A stretch of DNA of 64,000 nucleotides from RGIG3009 sp045596745 (GCA_045596745.1 JAZODA010000045.1:1-64000), one strand, 5' to 3'; shown: positions 24,370 to 34,702, counted from the first letter of the stretch. Numbers and translations: made by a program. Notes: generated by a model not told the origin, from the letters alone.

Positions 24370-24858
24370 ATGAAAAAAGTAGGAATCGTGATGGGAAGCG
24401 ACAGCGATTTGCCCATCCTGCGCAAGGCGATGGATATGCTCACCTCGCTCGGTATCCCGTATGAGGCGCACATCTATTCCGCGCACCGCACCCCGGTGGA
24501 AGCGCGTGACTTCGCGCTGAATGCTCGTGCCAACGGCTTCGGTGCCATCATCGCGGCGGCAGGTATGGCGGCGCATCTGGCGGGTGCCATTGCGGCGAAC
24601 ACCACGTTGCCGGTCATCGGTATTCCGTGCCAGTCCTCCGTGCTTGACGGTATGGACGCGCTGCTCTCCACCGTGCAGATGCCGACCGGCATTCCGGTGG
24701 CAACGGTGGCGATTAACGGCGGTGCCAACGCGGCACTGCTGTGCGCACAGATTCTGGCGGTTGAGGACGCCGAGCTGGCGGCCAAGCTGGATGCCAAGCG
24801 GGCAGAGGATGCTCGCAAAGTACTGGAAAAAGATGCGGCGCTTAACAGCGGCGTTTGA
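24370..24858 (+). CDS. purE: N5-carboxyaminoimidazole ribonucleotide mutase
   Basis: The start is ATG 24370 after AGAAGGAGG; 162 residues. The MGSDSDLP motif (about residues 9-16), the SAHRTP loop and GMAAHLAG are class I PurE marks. It isomerises N5-CAIR to CAIR in purine synthesis. PurK, which makes N5-CAIR, is not in this operon. First gene behind the ZTP riboswitch. Confidence 0.96.
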   Translation: MKKVGIVMGSDSDLPILRKAMDMLTSLGIPYEAHIYSAHRTPVEARDFALNARANGFGAIIAAAGMAAHLAGAIAANTTLPVIGIPCQSSVLDGMDALLSTVQMPTGIPVATVAINGGANAALLCAQILAVEDAELAAKLDAKRAEDARKVLEKDAALNSGV

Positions 24859-24875
24859 GGAAAGGGAGATTGAAT

Positions 24876-25910
24876 ATGAAAAGTCATAGCGAAAGCTACG
24901 CAGCCGCAGGTGTGGATATTACCGCCGGCTACAAAGCAGTGGAACTGATGAAGCAGCACATTGCCAAGACGATGACCTCGGGCGTTTGCTCCGACGTAGG
25001 CGGCTTCGGCGGTTTGTTTGAACTGGATCTCACCGGCATTACCCGTCCGGTGCTGGTCAGCGGTACCGACGGTGTCGGCACCAAGCTGAAGATTGCGTTC
25101 CTGATGGACAAGCACGATACGGTGGGTATCGACTGCGTGGCGATGTGTGTCAACGACATCATCTGCAGCGGTGCGAAGCCGTTGTTCTTCCTCGACTATA
25201 TCGCTTGCGGTAAGAACATCCCCGAGCGTATCGAAGCCATTGTCAAGGGCGTGTGCGACGGCTGCGTGCAGTCCGGCGCGGCGCTCATTGGCGGCGAAAC
25301 CGCCGAGATGCCCGGCTTCTATCCGGTGGATGAGTACGACCTCGCCGGTTATTGCACCGGTGTGGTGGATCGTGACCGCATCATCGACAACAAGACGATG
25401 CAGGCGGGCGACGTGGTGATTGCACTGCCCTCCAGCGGTGTTCACTCCAACGGTTTCTCGCTGGTTCGCAAAGTGTTCGACGTGGAAAAGGCCGACCTCA
25501 AGACGCCGATGGCGGAGCTGGGCGGCAAGTCGCTGGGCGAAACCCTGCTGACTCCCACCCGCATTTATTTGAAGCCTGTGCTGGCTCTGCTCGAGCAGGT
25601 TAAGGTGCGCGGCATTTCGCACATCACCGGTGGTGGCTTCTACGAGAACATTCCGCGCAGCATTCCGGACGGTCTGGGCGCGAAGATTAACAAAGAGGCG
25701 GTCAAGGTGCTGCCCATCTTCGATTTGATTGCCAAGGTTGGCGGCATCAGCGAGCGCGATATGTTCAACACCTTCAACATGGGTGTCGGTATGAGCATCA
25801 TCGTTCCCGCCGACGAAGCCGAAAAGGCGCTGGAAATCCTGCGTGCCAACGGCGAAGACGCCTACGTCATCGGTGAAATCATCGAGTCCGACGAAAAGGT
25901 GATCGTATGA
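24876..25910 (+). CDS. purM: Phosphoribosylformylglycinamidine cyclo-ligase (AIR synthetase)
   Basis: The 344-residue protein starts at ATG 24876. It closes FGAM to AIR with ATP. SGTDGVGTKL near residue 65 and GGETAEMPGFY near 145 are the diagnostic nucleotide and substrate motifs. The C-terminal half contains HITGGGFYENIPR. It overlaps purN by four bases. Confidence 0.96.
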   Translation: MKSHSESYAAAGVDITAGYKAVELMKQHIAKTMTSGVCSDVGGFGGLFELDLTGITRPVLVSGTDGVGTKLKIAFLMDKHDTVGIDCVAMCVNDIICSGAKPLFFLDYIACGKNIPERIEAIVKGVCDGCVQSGAALIGGETAEMPGFYPVDEYDLAGYCTGVVDRDRIIDNKTMQAGDVVIALPSSGVHSNGFSLVRKVFDVEKADLKTPMAELGGKSLGETLLTPTRIYLKPVLALLEQVKVRGISHITGGGFYENIPRSIPDGLGAKINKEAVKVLPIFDLIAKVGGISERDMFNTFNMGVGMSIIVPADEAEKALEILRANGEDAYVIGEIIESDEKVIV

Positions 25911-26509
25911 GCCGCGCAAGAATAGCGGTTCTGGTGTCGGGTGGCGGCACCAACCTGCAGGCGCTGATTGATGCGCAAAAGAGCGGCGTTATCACCTCGG
26001 GTGAAATCGTGTTGGTCATCGCCAACCGTGCCGACGCCTATGCGCTGGAGCGCGCCAAGGCTGCCGGTATCGATACGGCGGTCGTGCTGAAAAAAGAGCT
26101 CGGCTCGGCGGAAGCGTTTGAGAACCGCATCCACGAGCTGCTTGCCGAATATCAGGTGGACATCATTGTGCTGGCCGGATTTATGGTTATCCTCAGTGAA
26201 TCGTTCACCTCGGCGTATCCTCGCCGTATCTTGAACGTACATCCGTCGCTGATTCCCTCCTTCTGTGGCGAGGGCTTCTACGGGCTGCGTGTGCACGAAG
26301 CGGCACTGGCGTACGGCGTGAAGGTTACGGGTGCCACGGTGCATTTCGTCAACGAGGTGCCGGACGGCGGCGAGATTATCCTGCAAAAAGCGGTGGATAT
26401 CCTCCCCGATGACACGCCCGAATCGCTGCAGAAGCGTGTGATGGAGCAGGTGGAATGGAAGATTCTGCCCGCGGCGGTGGAGAAGGTCTCCGCCGAACTG
26501 ACGAAGTAA
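25907..26509 (+). CDS. purN: Phosphoribosylglycinamide formyltransferase (folate-dependent)
   Basis: The 200-residue protein begins LVSGGGTNLQAL, which binds the GAR phosphate, and has LAGFMVILS and HPSLIPSFCG in the active-site half. It transfers the formyl group of 10-formyl-THF to GAR. Its ATG overlaps the purM stop. It is one of two formyl-THF users in this operon, together with the AICAR formyltransferase. Confidence 0.95.
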   Translation: MSRARIAVLVSGGGTNLQALIDAQKSGVITSGEIVLVIANRADAYALERAKAAGIDTAVVLKKELGSAEAFENRIHELLAEYQVDIIVLAGFMVILSESFTSAYPRRILNVHPSLIPSFCGEGFYGLRVHEAALAYGVKVTGATVHFVNEVPDGGEIILQKAVDILPDDTPESLQKRVMEQVEWKILPAAVEKVSAELTK

Positions 26510-26530
26510 AAGAAAGAAAAGGTGAACAGT

Positions 26531-27265
26531 ATGGCTTTGTATGATCTGAAAACGCTGTTGTCGGAAAACAGCTATCCCGGTCGCGGTATTGTTATCGGCA
26601 AGTCCGCTGACGGCAAAAACGCGATGATCGCGTACTTCATTATGGGTCGCAGCGTCAACAGCCGCAACCGTGTTTTCGAACGGTTCGAGGGCGGTATGCG
26701 TACCAAGGCGTTTGATGAATCCAAGCTGTCGGATCCGCACTTGATTATCTACAATCCGTACCTCACCACGAAGGGCGGCAACATCGATATCATCACCAAC
26801 GGTGACCAGACCAACACCATTTTCGATTGCATCAACAAGAACGAGCATCACTATGGTTTCGAAGAGGCCTGTGGTCTTCGCGAGTTTGAGGATGACGCCC
26901 CCAACTTCACCCCCAGAATTTCGAGTATCCTTTACTACTGCTTCCCCCGCAACACCTTCGCCTACAAAATGTCCATCCTGAAGAGCGCGGACGGCAGAGG
27001 CGAATCCTGCAGAAGATATTTCTTCGACTATACCGCTCCCGAAAATGGCATCGGCCACTTCATCCACACCTACAAGTGTGACGGCAACCCCATCCCGTCC
27101 TTCTACGGCGAGCCGGAAGAGGTCGCACTGCCGAACACCGCCGAAGAACTGGCGGAGCTGGTGTGGGAAAACCTGAACGAAGACAACAAGGTTTCGCTGT
27201 TTGTGCGCTGTGTCCCGCTGGATGGCAGCGAGCCGACCGAAATCATCATCAACAAAAACAAGTGA
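26531..27265 (+). CDS. purO: IMP cyclohydrolase, PurO type
   Basis: The 244-residue protein resembles the PurO family of IMP cyclohydrolases, first known from archaea: an N-terminal nucleophile-like fold with PGRGIVIGKS near residue 14 and IAYFIMGRSVNSRNR near 32. It would close FAICAR to IMP, the last step of purine synthesis, in place of the C-terminal-type activity of bifunctional PurH. ATG 26531 is preferred because AAAGG sits nine bases upstream; GTG 26522 is an alternative. Its position directly before the stand-alone AICAR formyltransferase supports the role strongly. Confidence 0.88.
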   Translation: MALYDLKTLLSENSYPGRGIVIGKSADGKNAMIAYFIMGRSVNSRNRVFERFEGGMRTKAFDESKLSDPHLIIYNPYLTTKGGNIDIITNGDQTNTIFDCINKNEHHYGFEEACGLREFEDDAPNFTPRISSILYYCFPRNTFAYKMSILKSADGRGESCRRYFFDYTAPENGIGHFIHTYKCDGNPIPSFYGEPEEVALPNTAEELAELVWENLNEDNKVSLFVRCVPLDGSEPTEIIINKNK

Positions 27266-27277
27266 GAGGTAAGCGAA

Positions 27278-28462
27278 ATGAAAGAGTTTGAACTGAAATA
27301 CGGTTGCAACCCCAACCAGAAACCGGCAAAAATCTTTATGGACGGCGACGCCGAACTGCCGATTGAAATCCTCAACGGCCGCCCCGGCTTCATCAACTTC
27401 CTGGATGCGTTCAACAGCTGGCAGCTGGTGAAAGAGCTCAAAGAGATTCTGGGTATGCCGGCGGCTACCTCCTTCAAGCACGTCAGCCCGACCTCCGCTG
27501 CGGTGGGTCTGCCGCTGTCGGACAAGCTGAAGAAGGCTTGCTTTGTGGACGATGTGCCGGAGCTGGATGCCTCTCCGCTTGCTTGTGCCTATGCGCGTGC
27601 GCGCGGCACCGACCGTATGTGCTCCTTCGGTGACTGGGTCGCGCTGTCCGATGTGTGCGACGTCACCACCGCTCGTCTGATTGCCCGTGAGGTTTCGGAC
27701 GGCGTTATCGCCCCCGGCTATGAGCCGGAAGCGCTGGAAATCCTCAAAGGTAAGCGCAAGGGCAACTACAACATTGTGAAGATTGATCCCGATTACGTGC
27801 CTGCCGAGGTGGAGCATAAGCACGTGTTCGGTATTACGTTTGAGCAGGGCCGCAACAACTTCCGAATCGACCGCGAACTGCTTGGCAACATCGTGACCAA
27901 GAACAAGGAGCTGCCGGAATCGGCGGTGCGCGATCTGATCATTTCGCTCATCACGCTGAAGTACACCCAGTCCAACTCGGTGTGCTACGCGGTGGACGGT
28001 CAGGCAATCGGCGTGGGTGCCGGTCAGCAGTCTCGTATCCACTGCACCCGTCTGGCGGGCGGCAAGGCGGACACCTGGTTCCTGCGTCAGCACGATAAAG
28101 TCTTGGCGCTGCCTTTCCGCAGCGACCTGGGTCGTCCCGACCGCGACAACGTTATCGACGGCTACATCAACCGCAATGAGGAAGATGTTTGTGCCGATGG
28201 CAACTGGGAGAAGTACTTCACCTGCCAGCCCGAACCGCTTACCGATGCGGAAATCCGCGCTTACCTCGACACCATCGACGGCGTGGCGCTGGGTTCGGAT
28301 GCGTTCTTCCCGTTCAGCGACAACATCGAGCGCGCGCATCGCAGTGGCGTCAGCTACGTGGCTGAGCCCGGCGGTTCCATCCGTGACGATGTGGTCATCG
28401 AGTGCTGCGATAAGTACAACATGATTTGTGCCTTCACCGGCATGCGTCTGTTCCATCACTAA
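27278..28462 (+). CDS. Stand-alone AICAR formyltransferase (PurH transformylase domain)
   Basis: The 394-residue protein has only the transformylase half of PurH: ELKYGCNPNQKPA at the start, then SFKHVSPTSAAVG (the conserved Lys-His pair of the active site), YTQSNSVCYA and GAGQQSRIHCTRLA. It lacks the IMP cyclohydrolase domain that bacterial PurH usually carries at the N terminus. It formylates AICAR (ZMP) with 10-formyl-THF, so it consumes the riboswitch ligand of its own operon. The split with PurO is complete and neither gene looks broken. Confidence 0.92.
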   Translation: MKEFELKYGCNPNQKPAKIFMDGDAELPIEILNGRPGFINFLDAFNSWQLVKELKEILGMPAATSFKHVSPTSAAVGLPLSDKLKKACFVDDVPELDASPLACAYARARGTDRMCSFGDWVALSDVCDVTTARLIAREVSDGVIAPGYEPEALEILKGKRKGNYNIVKIDPDYVPAEVEHKHVFGITFEQGRNNFRIDRELLGNIVTKNKELPESAVRDLIISLITLKYTQSNSVCYAVDGQAIGVGAGQQSRIHCTRLAGGKADTWFLRQHDKVLALPFRSDLGRPDRDNVIDGYINRNEEDVCADGNWEKYFTCQPEPLTDAEIRAYLDTIDGVALGSDAFFPFSDNIERAHRSGVSYVAEPGGSIRDDVVIECCDKYNMICAFTGMRLFHH

Positions 28463-28485
28463 TCCGTGCCGAGGAGGAATTCCAA

Positions 28486-29757
28486 GTGAAATTACTGGTG
28501 GTCGGCGGCGGTGGCAGAGAGCATGCCATCATCCGCAAGCTGCGGGAAAACCCTGCGGTAACCGAAATTTTTGCACTGCCGGGTAACGGCGGTATGGCGG
28601 CGGAAGCCACGTGCGTGGATGTCGGCGCCAAGGATATCGACGGCATTGTCCGTTTTGCGCTGGATAACGAGGTGGATTACGCCGTTGTCGCGCCGGACGA
28701 TCCGTTGGTGCTGGGTGCTGTGGACGCACTGGAAGCAGCCGGTGTCCCGTGCTTTGGTCCTCGTGCCAATGCCGCGATTATCGAAGGCAGCAAGGTGTTT
28801 TCCAAGCAGCTGATGAAAAAATACGCCATCCCGACCGCCGCTTACGAGGTGTTCGAGGATCTGCCGAGTGCACTGGAGTATTTGGAAACCGCGCCGATTC
28901 CGACGGTTATCAAAGCCGACGGTCTGGCTCTTGGCAAGGGCGTTGTGATCGCGCAGACCCGCGAAGAGGCGAAGGACGCCGTTCGCTCCATGATGGAGGA
29001 TAAGGTGTTCGGTGCCAGCGGTGACCGCGTGGTTGTGGAAGAGTTCCTGACCGGTCCTGAAGTGTCGGTTCTGGCCTTTACCGATGGCGAAACGCTGGTG
29101 CCGATGGTCTCCTCGATGGACCACAAGCGCGCCGGTGATAACGACACGGGCCTGAACACCGGCGGTATGGGTACGGTTGCTCCCAACCCGTACTACACTG
29201 CCGACATCGCCGCACAGTGCATGGAAACGATTTTCCTGCCGACGATGCGCGCGATGAACGCCGAGGAGCGCACCTTCAAAGGCTGTCTGTATTTCGGCCT
29301 GATGCTGACTCCCGACGGCCCGAAAGTAATTGAGTACAACTGCCGTTTCGGCGATCCCGAAACGCAGGTGGTGCTGCCGCTGCTGGAAAGCGATTTGCTG
29401 ACGGTGATGCAGGCAGTTACGAACGGCACGCTGAAGGATACCGAAGTGAGGTTCCGCGACGGCAACGCCTGCTGCGTGATTCTCGCGTCCGAGGGTTATC
29501 CGGCGGCGTATGAAAAGGGTCTGCCGTTGCACATTCCTGCAGAGACCGCCAAGAACACCTACGTCGCAGGTGCGAAGTTCGCAAACGGCGAGCTGGTGAC
29601 CAACGGCGGTCGTGTGCTGGGTGTTACCGCGGTGGCGGACACCTTGCCCGAGGCCATTCAGGAAGCGTACCGCCTGGCGGATACCGTTTCCTTTGATAAC
29701 AAGTATTATCGCCACGACATTGGCGCAAGAGCGTTAAAAGCAACGGAGGGTAACTGA
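28486..29757 (+). CDS. purD: Phosphoribosylamine-glycine ligase (GAR synthetase)
   Basis: The start is GTG 28486, eight bases after GAGGAGG; the longer open frame begins inside the previous gene. The 423-residue ATP-grasp enzyme begins LLVVGGGGREHA, with IKADGLALGKGV near residue 140 and EYNCRFGDPETQ near 285. It joins glycine to phosphoribosylamine. The stop shares a base with the purL start. Confidence 0.95.
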   Translation: MKLLVVGGGGREHAIIRKLRENPAVTEIFALPGNGGMAAEATCVDVGAKDIDGIVRFALDNEVDYAVVAPDDPLVLGAVDALEAAGVPCFGPRANAAIIEGSKVFSKQLMKKYAIPTAAYEVFEDLPSALEYLETAPIPTVIKADGLALGKGVVIAQTREEAKDAVRSMMEDKVFGASGDRVVVEEFLTGPEVSVLAFTDGETLVPMVSSMDHKRAGDNDTGLNTGGMGTVAPNPYYTADIAAQCMETIFLPTMRAMNAEERTFKGCLYFGLMLTPDGPKVIEYNCRFGDPETQVVLPLLESDLLTVMQAVTNGTLKDTEVRFRDGNACCVILASEGYPAAYEKGLPLHIPAETAKNTYVAGAKFANGELVTNGGRVLGVTAVADTLPEAIQEAYRLADTVSFDNKYYRHDIGARALKATEGN

Positions 29758-32700
29758 TGGTATACCGTGTATTTGTGGAAAAGAAACGCGAGCTCGCGAA
29801 CGAAGCCAAGGCGCTGTTGTCCGATGTCAACGGTCTGCTCGGCATTTCCTCGCTGACCGATGTTCGCGTTATCAACCGCTACGATGCGGAAAACATTTCG
29901 GAAGAGCTGTTCGCCCGTGCGAAGAACACCGTGTTTTCCGAGCCGCAGCTGGATATCGTTTCCGAAGAGCTTGATCTGAGCGGCGCTACCGTGTTTGCGG
30001 TGGAGTTCCTGCCCGGTCAGTTCGATCAGCGCGCCGATTCGGCAGCGCAGTGCATCCAGATTTTGTCGCAGGGCGACCGTCCTACGGTGGCAACGGCAAA
30101 GGTGTACGCGCTGTACGGCAACCTGACCGACGCAGAGCTTGCGGAAATCAAGAAGTATGTTATTAACCCGGTGGAAGCCCGCGAAGCGACGCTGGAAAAG
30201 CCGGAAACGCTGGCGCGTGAGTACACCATTCCCACCGAAGTCAAGACGCTGGACGGCTTTATCGAGCTGGATCGCGCCGGTCTGGAGGCGTTTGTTGCGT
30301 CATACGGTCTGGCGATGGATGCCGACGATATCGCGTTCTGCCAGGACTACTTCCGTTCCGAGAAGCGTGACCCCACCATCACCGAAATCCGTATGATTGA
30401 TACGTATTGGTCGGATCACTGCCGTCACACCACCTTCTTGACGGTTATCGACGATGTGAAGTTCGAAGACGAACTGCTGCAGTCGGCATACGACGAGTAC
30501 ATTGCCGTGCGCAAAGAGTTGGGTCGTACCAAGCCGATTTGTCTGATGGATTTGGCGACGGTCGCTGTCAAGTGGCTGCGCAAGAACGGCAAGCTGGATA
30601 AGCTGGACGAGTCGGAAGAAATTAACGCCTGCACCGTGAAAATCGAAATCGAAGTGGATGGCAAGCCCGAACCGTGGCTGCTGCTGTTTAAGAACGAAAC
30701 GCACAACCATCCCACCGAAATCGAGCCGTTCGGCGGCGCGGCAACCTGTATCGGCGGTGCCATCCGTGACCCGCTTTCCGGTCGTTCCTATGTGTACGGC
30801 GCAATGCGCGTGACCGGTGCGGCGGATCCGCTCAAGCCTGTTGCCGAAACCATTCCCGGCAAGCTGCCCCAGCGCAAGATCGTGACGACGGCGGCAGCCG
30901 GTTATTCCTCTTACGGTAACCAGATTGGTCTGGCGACCGGTATTGTTGATGAGCTGTACCACGACGGTTATGCGGCGAAGCGTATGGAAATCGGCGCGGT
31001 TGTGGCGGCGGCTCCTGCGGCAAACGTCCGCCGTGAGCGGCCCGAAGCCGGTGACATTGTCATCCTGCTCGGCGGCAGCACCGGCCGTGACGGTATCGGC
31101 GGTGCTACCGGTTCTTCCAAAGCGCACAACGCGCATTCGGTTGAGACCTGCGGCGCCGAGGTGCAGAAGGGTAACGCTCCCGAAGAGCGCAAACTCCAGC
31201 GCCTGTTCCGCAACCCGACGGCTTGCCGTATGATTAAGCGCTGCAACGACTTCGGCGCAGGCGGTGTGTCGGTTGCTATCGGCGAATTGGCAGACGGCCT
31301 GGAAATCGACCTGAACGCCGTTCCCAAGAAGTACGAAGGTCTTGACGGTACCGAACTCGCCATCAGCGAATCGCAGGAGCGTATGGCCGTTGTTGTGGAA
31401 GCCAAGGATGTCGATGGTTTCCTCGCGCTGGCCGCGGAAGAAAACCTGCAGGCTCGTCCTGTGGCTGTGGTGCGTGCCGAGCCGCGTCTGGTGATGAACT
31501 GGAACGGCAAGCGCATTGTGGATATCAGCCGTGATTTCCTCAACTCCAACGGCGCAGAAAAGCATATTGTTATCACTCCGGAAAAGCCGGTGCTCCCGAA
31601 ACGTGAGGTTGTCGGCGGCTTTACCGAAAACTATAAGGCGTTGGCGGCTGACCTGAACGTCTGCTCCAAGCGCGGTCTGTCGGAGCGTTTCGACTCCACC
31701 ATCGGTGCAGGTACGGTGCTGATGCCGTTCGGTGGCAAGAACCAGCTGACCCCCATTCAGGCGATGGTGCAGAAGGTGTCGGTCGAAAAGGGTCACACCA
31801 ATGACTGCTCCTTTATGTCGTGGGGTTACAACCCCTTTGTGGCGGAGCAGAGCCCGTTCCACGGCGCGTATCTCGCGGTGGTGGAATCGGTCAGCAAGCT
31901 GATTGCTTCGGGTGCTTCGTTCGAGGATGTGTATCTGACGTTCCAGGAGTACTTCGAGCGTCCGGGTAAGGACGGCAAGCGCTGGGGCAAGCCGCTGGCG
32001 GCACTGCTTGGTGCGTTCCGCGCACAGCGCGAGCTGGGCATCGGCTCCATCGGCGGTAAGGACTCCATGAGCGGCTCGTTCGAGGATCTCGACGTACCGC
32101 CTACGCTGGTTTCCTTTGCCGTGACGACCGGCAAGACCGACGACGTTGTCTCTCCCGAATTCAAGGCGGCAGGCAACCGTGTGGTGTGCATCAGCCCCGA
32201 GTACGACGAAAACGGTCTGCCCAAGACCGAGTCGCTGTTGGCTGTGTTTGAAAAAGTGACGGCGCTGCTGCGCAGCGGCAAGGCTGTCGCGTGCTACACG
32301 CCGGGTCTCGGCGGTATCGGCGAAGCCGTGATGAAGATGTGCTTCGGTAACGGTCTGGGCTTCCGCTATGCGGACACCATGTGCCCCAAGTGCATTTTCC
32401 GTTACAACTACGGCGCGTTCCTGCTGGAAGTGACCGAAGAGGTCGCGGACGCTCGCTTTGTGGGTACGGTTACGGACGACGGCTGCATCACGCTGGGTGA
32501 GGAAAGCATGAAGCTGTCCGACCTGCTCGGCATTTATGAGAACAAGCTGGAGAGCGTTTACAGCTGCAACATCGCGCAGGGCAACGGCCCGATGGAGACC
32601 TTCAACTACACCGCCACCGAGCGTGTGACTCCCGCTATCAAAGTGGCGAAGCCGAAGGTGCTCATTCCCGCGTTCCCCGGCACCAACTGCGAATACGACA

Positions 32701-33446
32701 GCGCGAAAGCAATGCGTGACGCCGGTGCCGATCCCGAAATTGTGGTTATCAAGAACCTGACCGCTGCCGGCATTCAGGCCAGCGTGGAAGAGTTCGCACA
32801 GAAGCTTAAGACGGCGCAGATGGTCTTCATCCCCGGCGGTTTCTCCGGCGGTGACGAACCGGACGGCAGCGGTAAGTTTATCACCGCGTTCTTCCGCAAC
32901 GCCGCTGTGAAAGAGGGCGTGACCGACCTGCTCGACAATCGCGACGGCCTGATGTGCGGTATCTGCAACGGTTTCCAGGCGCTGATTAAGCTGGGTCTGG
33001 TGCCGTACGGCAAAATCATCGACACCGATGAGACCTGCCCGACGCTGACCTTCAACACCATCGCGCGTCACCAGTCCCGCATTGTGCGCACCCGTGTGGC
33101 TTCCAACAAGTCTCCGTGGTTGGCGCTGACCAACGTGGGCGACGTTTACAACGTGCCGATTTCGCACGGTGAAGGTCGCTTCCTCGCGGACGAGGCGCTG
33201 ATTCGCAAGCTGGCGGAAAACGGTCAGATTGCTACCCAGTATGTGGACGCCGACGGCAACGCCACTTCGGATATCCACTTCAACCCGAATGATTCGCTGT
33301 TCGCCATCGAGGGTATCACCTCGCCCGACGGCCGTGTGTTCGGTAAGATGGGTCACAGCGAGCGTATTGGCTCGGGTCTGTATCGCAACGTACCGGGCGA
33401 GTACGAGATTCGTATGTTTGAAGCGGCAGTGAAATACTTCCGCTAA
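29757..33446 (+). CDS. purL: Phosphoribosylformylglycinamidine synthase, single-chain
   Basis: The 1229-residue protein fuses the synthetase and a C-terminal glutaminase in one chain, as in many Clostridia and proteobacteria, so no separate purS or purQ is needed. The synthetase has NETHNHPTEIEPFGGA near residue 318 and a second ATP-type loop SIGGKDSMSG near 765. The glutaminase begins near 965 (PAFPGTNCEYD) and has the nucleophile Cys in CGICNGFQ. It converts FGAR to FGAM. Confidence 0.96.
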   Translation: MVYRVFVEKKRELANEAKALLSDVNGLLGISSLTDVRVINRYDAENISEELFARAKNTVFSEPQLDIVSEELDLSGATVFAVEFLPGQFDQRADSAAQCIQILSQGDRPTVATAKVYALYGNLTDAELAEIKKYVINPVEAREATLEKPETLAREYTIPTEVKTLDGFIELDRAGLEAFVASYGLAMDADDIAFCQDYFRSEKRDPTITEIRMIDTYWSDHCRHTTFLTVIDDVKFEDELLQSAYDEYIAVRKELGRTKPICLMDLATVAVKWLRKNGKLDKLDESEEINACTVKIEIEVDGKPEPWLLLFKNETHNHPTEIEPFGGAATCIGGAIRDPLSGRSYVYGAMRVTGAADPLKPVAETIPGKLPQRKIVTTAAAGYSSYGNQIGLATGIVDELYHDGYAAKRMEIGAVVAAAPAANVRRERPEAGDIVILLGGSTGRDGIGGATGSSKAHNAHSVETCGAEVQKGNAPEERKLQRLFRNPTACRMIKRCNDFGAGGVSVAIGELADGLEIDLNAVPKKYEGLDGTELAISESQERMAVVVEAKDVDGFLALAAEENLQARPVAVVRAEPRLVMNWNGKRIVDISRDFLNSNGAEKHIVITPEKPVLPKREVVGGFTENYKALAADLNVCSKRGLSERFDSTIGAGTVLMPFGGKNQLTPIQAMVQKVSVEKGHTNDCSFMSWGYNPFVAEQSPFHGAYLAVVESVSKLIASGASFEDVYLTFQEYFERPGKDGKRWGKPLAALLGAFRAQRELGIGSIGGKDSMSGSFEDLDVPPTLVSFAVTTGKTDDVVSPEFKAAGNRVVCISPEYDENGLPKTESLLAVFEKVTALLRSGKAVACYTPGLGGIGEAVMKMCFGNGLGFRYADTMCPKCIFRYNYGAFLLEVTEEVADARFVGTVTDDGCITLGEESMKLSDLLGIYENKLESVYSCNIAQGNGPMETFNYTATERVTPAIKVAKPKVLIPAFPGTNCEYDSAKAMRDAGADPEIVVIKNLTAAGIQASVEEFAQKLKTAQMVFIPGGFSGGDEPDGSGKFITAFFRNAAVKEGVTDLLDNRDGLMCGICNGFQALIKLGLVPYGKIIDTDETCPTLTFNTIARHQSRIVRTRVASNKSPWLALTNVGDVYNVPISHGEGRFLADEALIRKLAENGQIATQYVDADGNATSDIHFNPNDSLFAIEGITSPDGRVFGKMGHSERIGSGLYRNVPGEYEIRMFEAAVKYFR

Positions 33447-33466
33447 GAGACAGGGAGGGAATGGAT

Positions 33467-34702
33467 ATGAATTTCTTTGAAGAACTGAAAACCTACGACT
33501 CCGCCGTGGCGGATGCGTGTCATCTGGAACTGGAGCGTCAGCAGCACAACATCGAGCTGATTGCTTCCGAAAACATCGTGTCCAAAGCGGTGCTGCTCGC
33601 CGCCGGCGGTGTTCTGACCAACAAATACGCCGAGGGTTACCCGGGCAAGCGCTACTACGGCGGTTGCCAGTGCGTGGATATCGTGGAAGATATCGCCCGT
33701 GAGCGCGCCAAGAAGCTGTTCGGTGCGGAGCACGCCAACGTGCAGCCTCACAGCGGCGCCAACGCAAACCTCGCGGTGTTCTTCGCTCTGCTTCAGCCGG
33801 GCGACACCGTGATGGGTATGAACCTCCAGCAGGGCGGTCACCTGTCCCACGGTTCGCCGGTTAACATTTCCGGTAAATACTTCAACGTCGTTCCCTACGG
33901 TGTCAGCGATGAGACCGAGACGATCGATTACGATGAGATGCGCCGCATTGCACTGGAGTGCAAGCCGAAGCTCATCGTGGTGGGTGCCAGTGCGTACTCC
34001 CGTACCATCGATTTCCCCCGTTGCCGCGAAATCGCGGACGAGGTGGGTGCGTACCTGATGGTGGATATGGCGCATATCGCCGGTCTGATTGCTGCCGGTG
34101 TGCATCCCTCTCCGGTGCCGTACGCCGACATCGTGACCACCACCACGCACAAGACGCTGCGCGGTCCTCGCGGCGGTATGATTCTGTGCCGCGAAGAGTT
34201 TGCGAAGCAGATTGACAAGGCTGTGTTCCCCGGCACGCAGGGTGGCCCGCTCATGCACATCATTGCCGCCAAGGCAGTGGCGCTGGGCGAAGCGCTCACC
34301 GACGAATTCCGTGCCTATCAGCAGCAGGTCGTCAAAAACGCGGCGGCACTGTGCGAAGGTCTGACCAAGCGCGGCCTGAAGGTTGTGTCCGGCGGTACCG
34401 ATAACCACCTGATGCTGCTCAAGCTGCTGGATACCGGCGTGACCGGCAAGGAGCTGGAGCATCGTCTGGACGAAGTGCATATCACCGCCAACAAGAACAC
34501 CATCCCCAACGATCCGCAGAGCCCGTTCGTGACCAGCGGTCTGCGTCTCGGTACGCCGGCGGTTACCACGCGCGGCTTCGGCGAGGCAGAGATGGAACTC
34601 ATCGCCGGTTGGATTTATGACACGATTTATGACTTCGAGAACAGCCGCGAGCGCATCAGCCGCGAGGTTCAGGAGCTTTGCGCGAAATTCCCCATCTATT
34701 AA
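33467..34702 (+). CDS. glyA: Serine hydroxymethyltransferase
   Basis: ATG 33467 is taken as start because GGGAGG is eight bases upstream; ATG 33461 is only two bases from it. The 411-residue PLP enzyme has the cofactor lysine K229 in TTTTHKTLRGPRGG. It turns serine and THF into glycine and 5,10-methylene-THF. In this operon it supplies glycine to PurD and one-carbon units to the folate pool. No terminator separates it from purL. Confidence 0.95.
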   Translation: MNFFEELKTYDSAVADACHLELERQQHNIELIASENIVSKAVLLAAGGVLTNKYAEGYPGKRYYGGCQCVDIVEDIARERAKKLFGAEHANVQPHSGANANLAVFFALLQPGDTVMGMNLQQGGHLSHGSPVNISGKYFNVVPYGVSDETETIDYDEMRRIALECKPKLIVVGASAYSRTIDFPRCREIADEVGAYLMVDMAHIAGLIAAGVHPSPVPYADIVTTTTHKTLRGPRGGMILCREEFAKQIDKAVFPGTQGGPLMHIIAAKAVALGEALTDEFRAYQQQVVKNAAALCEGLTKRGLKVVSGGTDNHLMLLKLLDTGVTGKELEHRLDEVHITANKNTIPNDPQSPFVTSGLRLGTPAVTTRGFGEAEMELIAGWIYDTIYDFENSRERISREVQELCAKFPIY

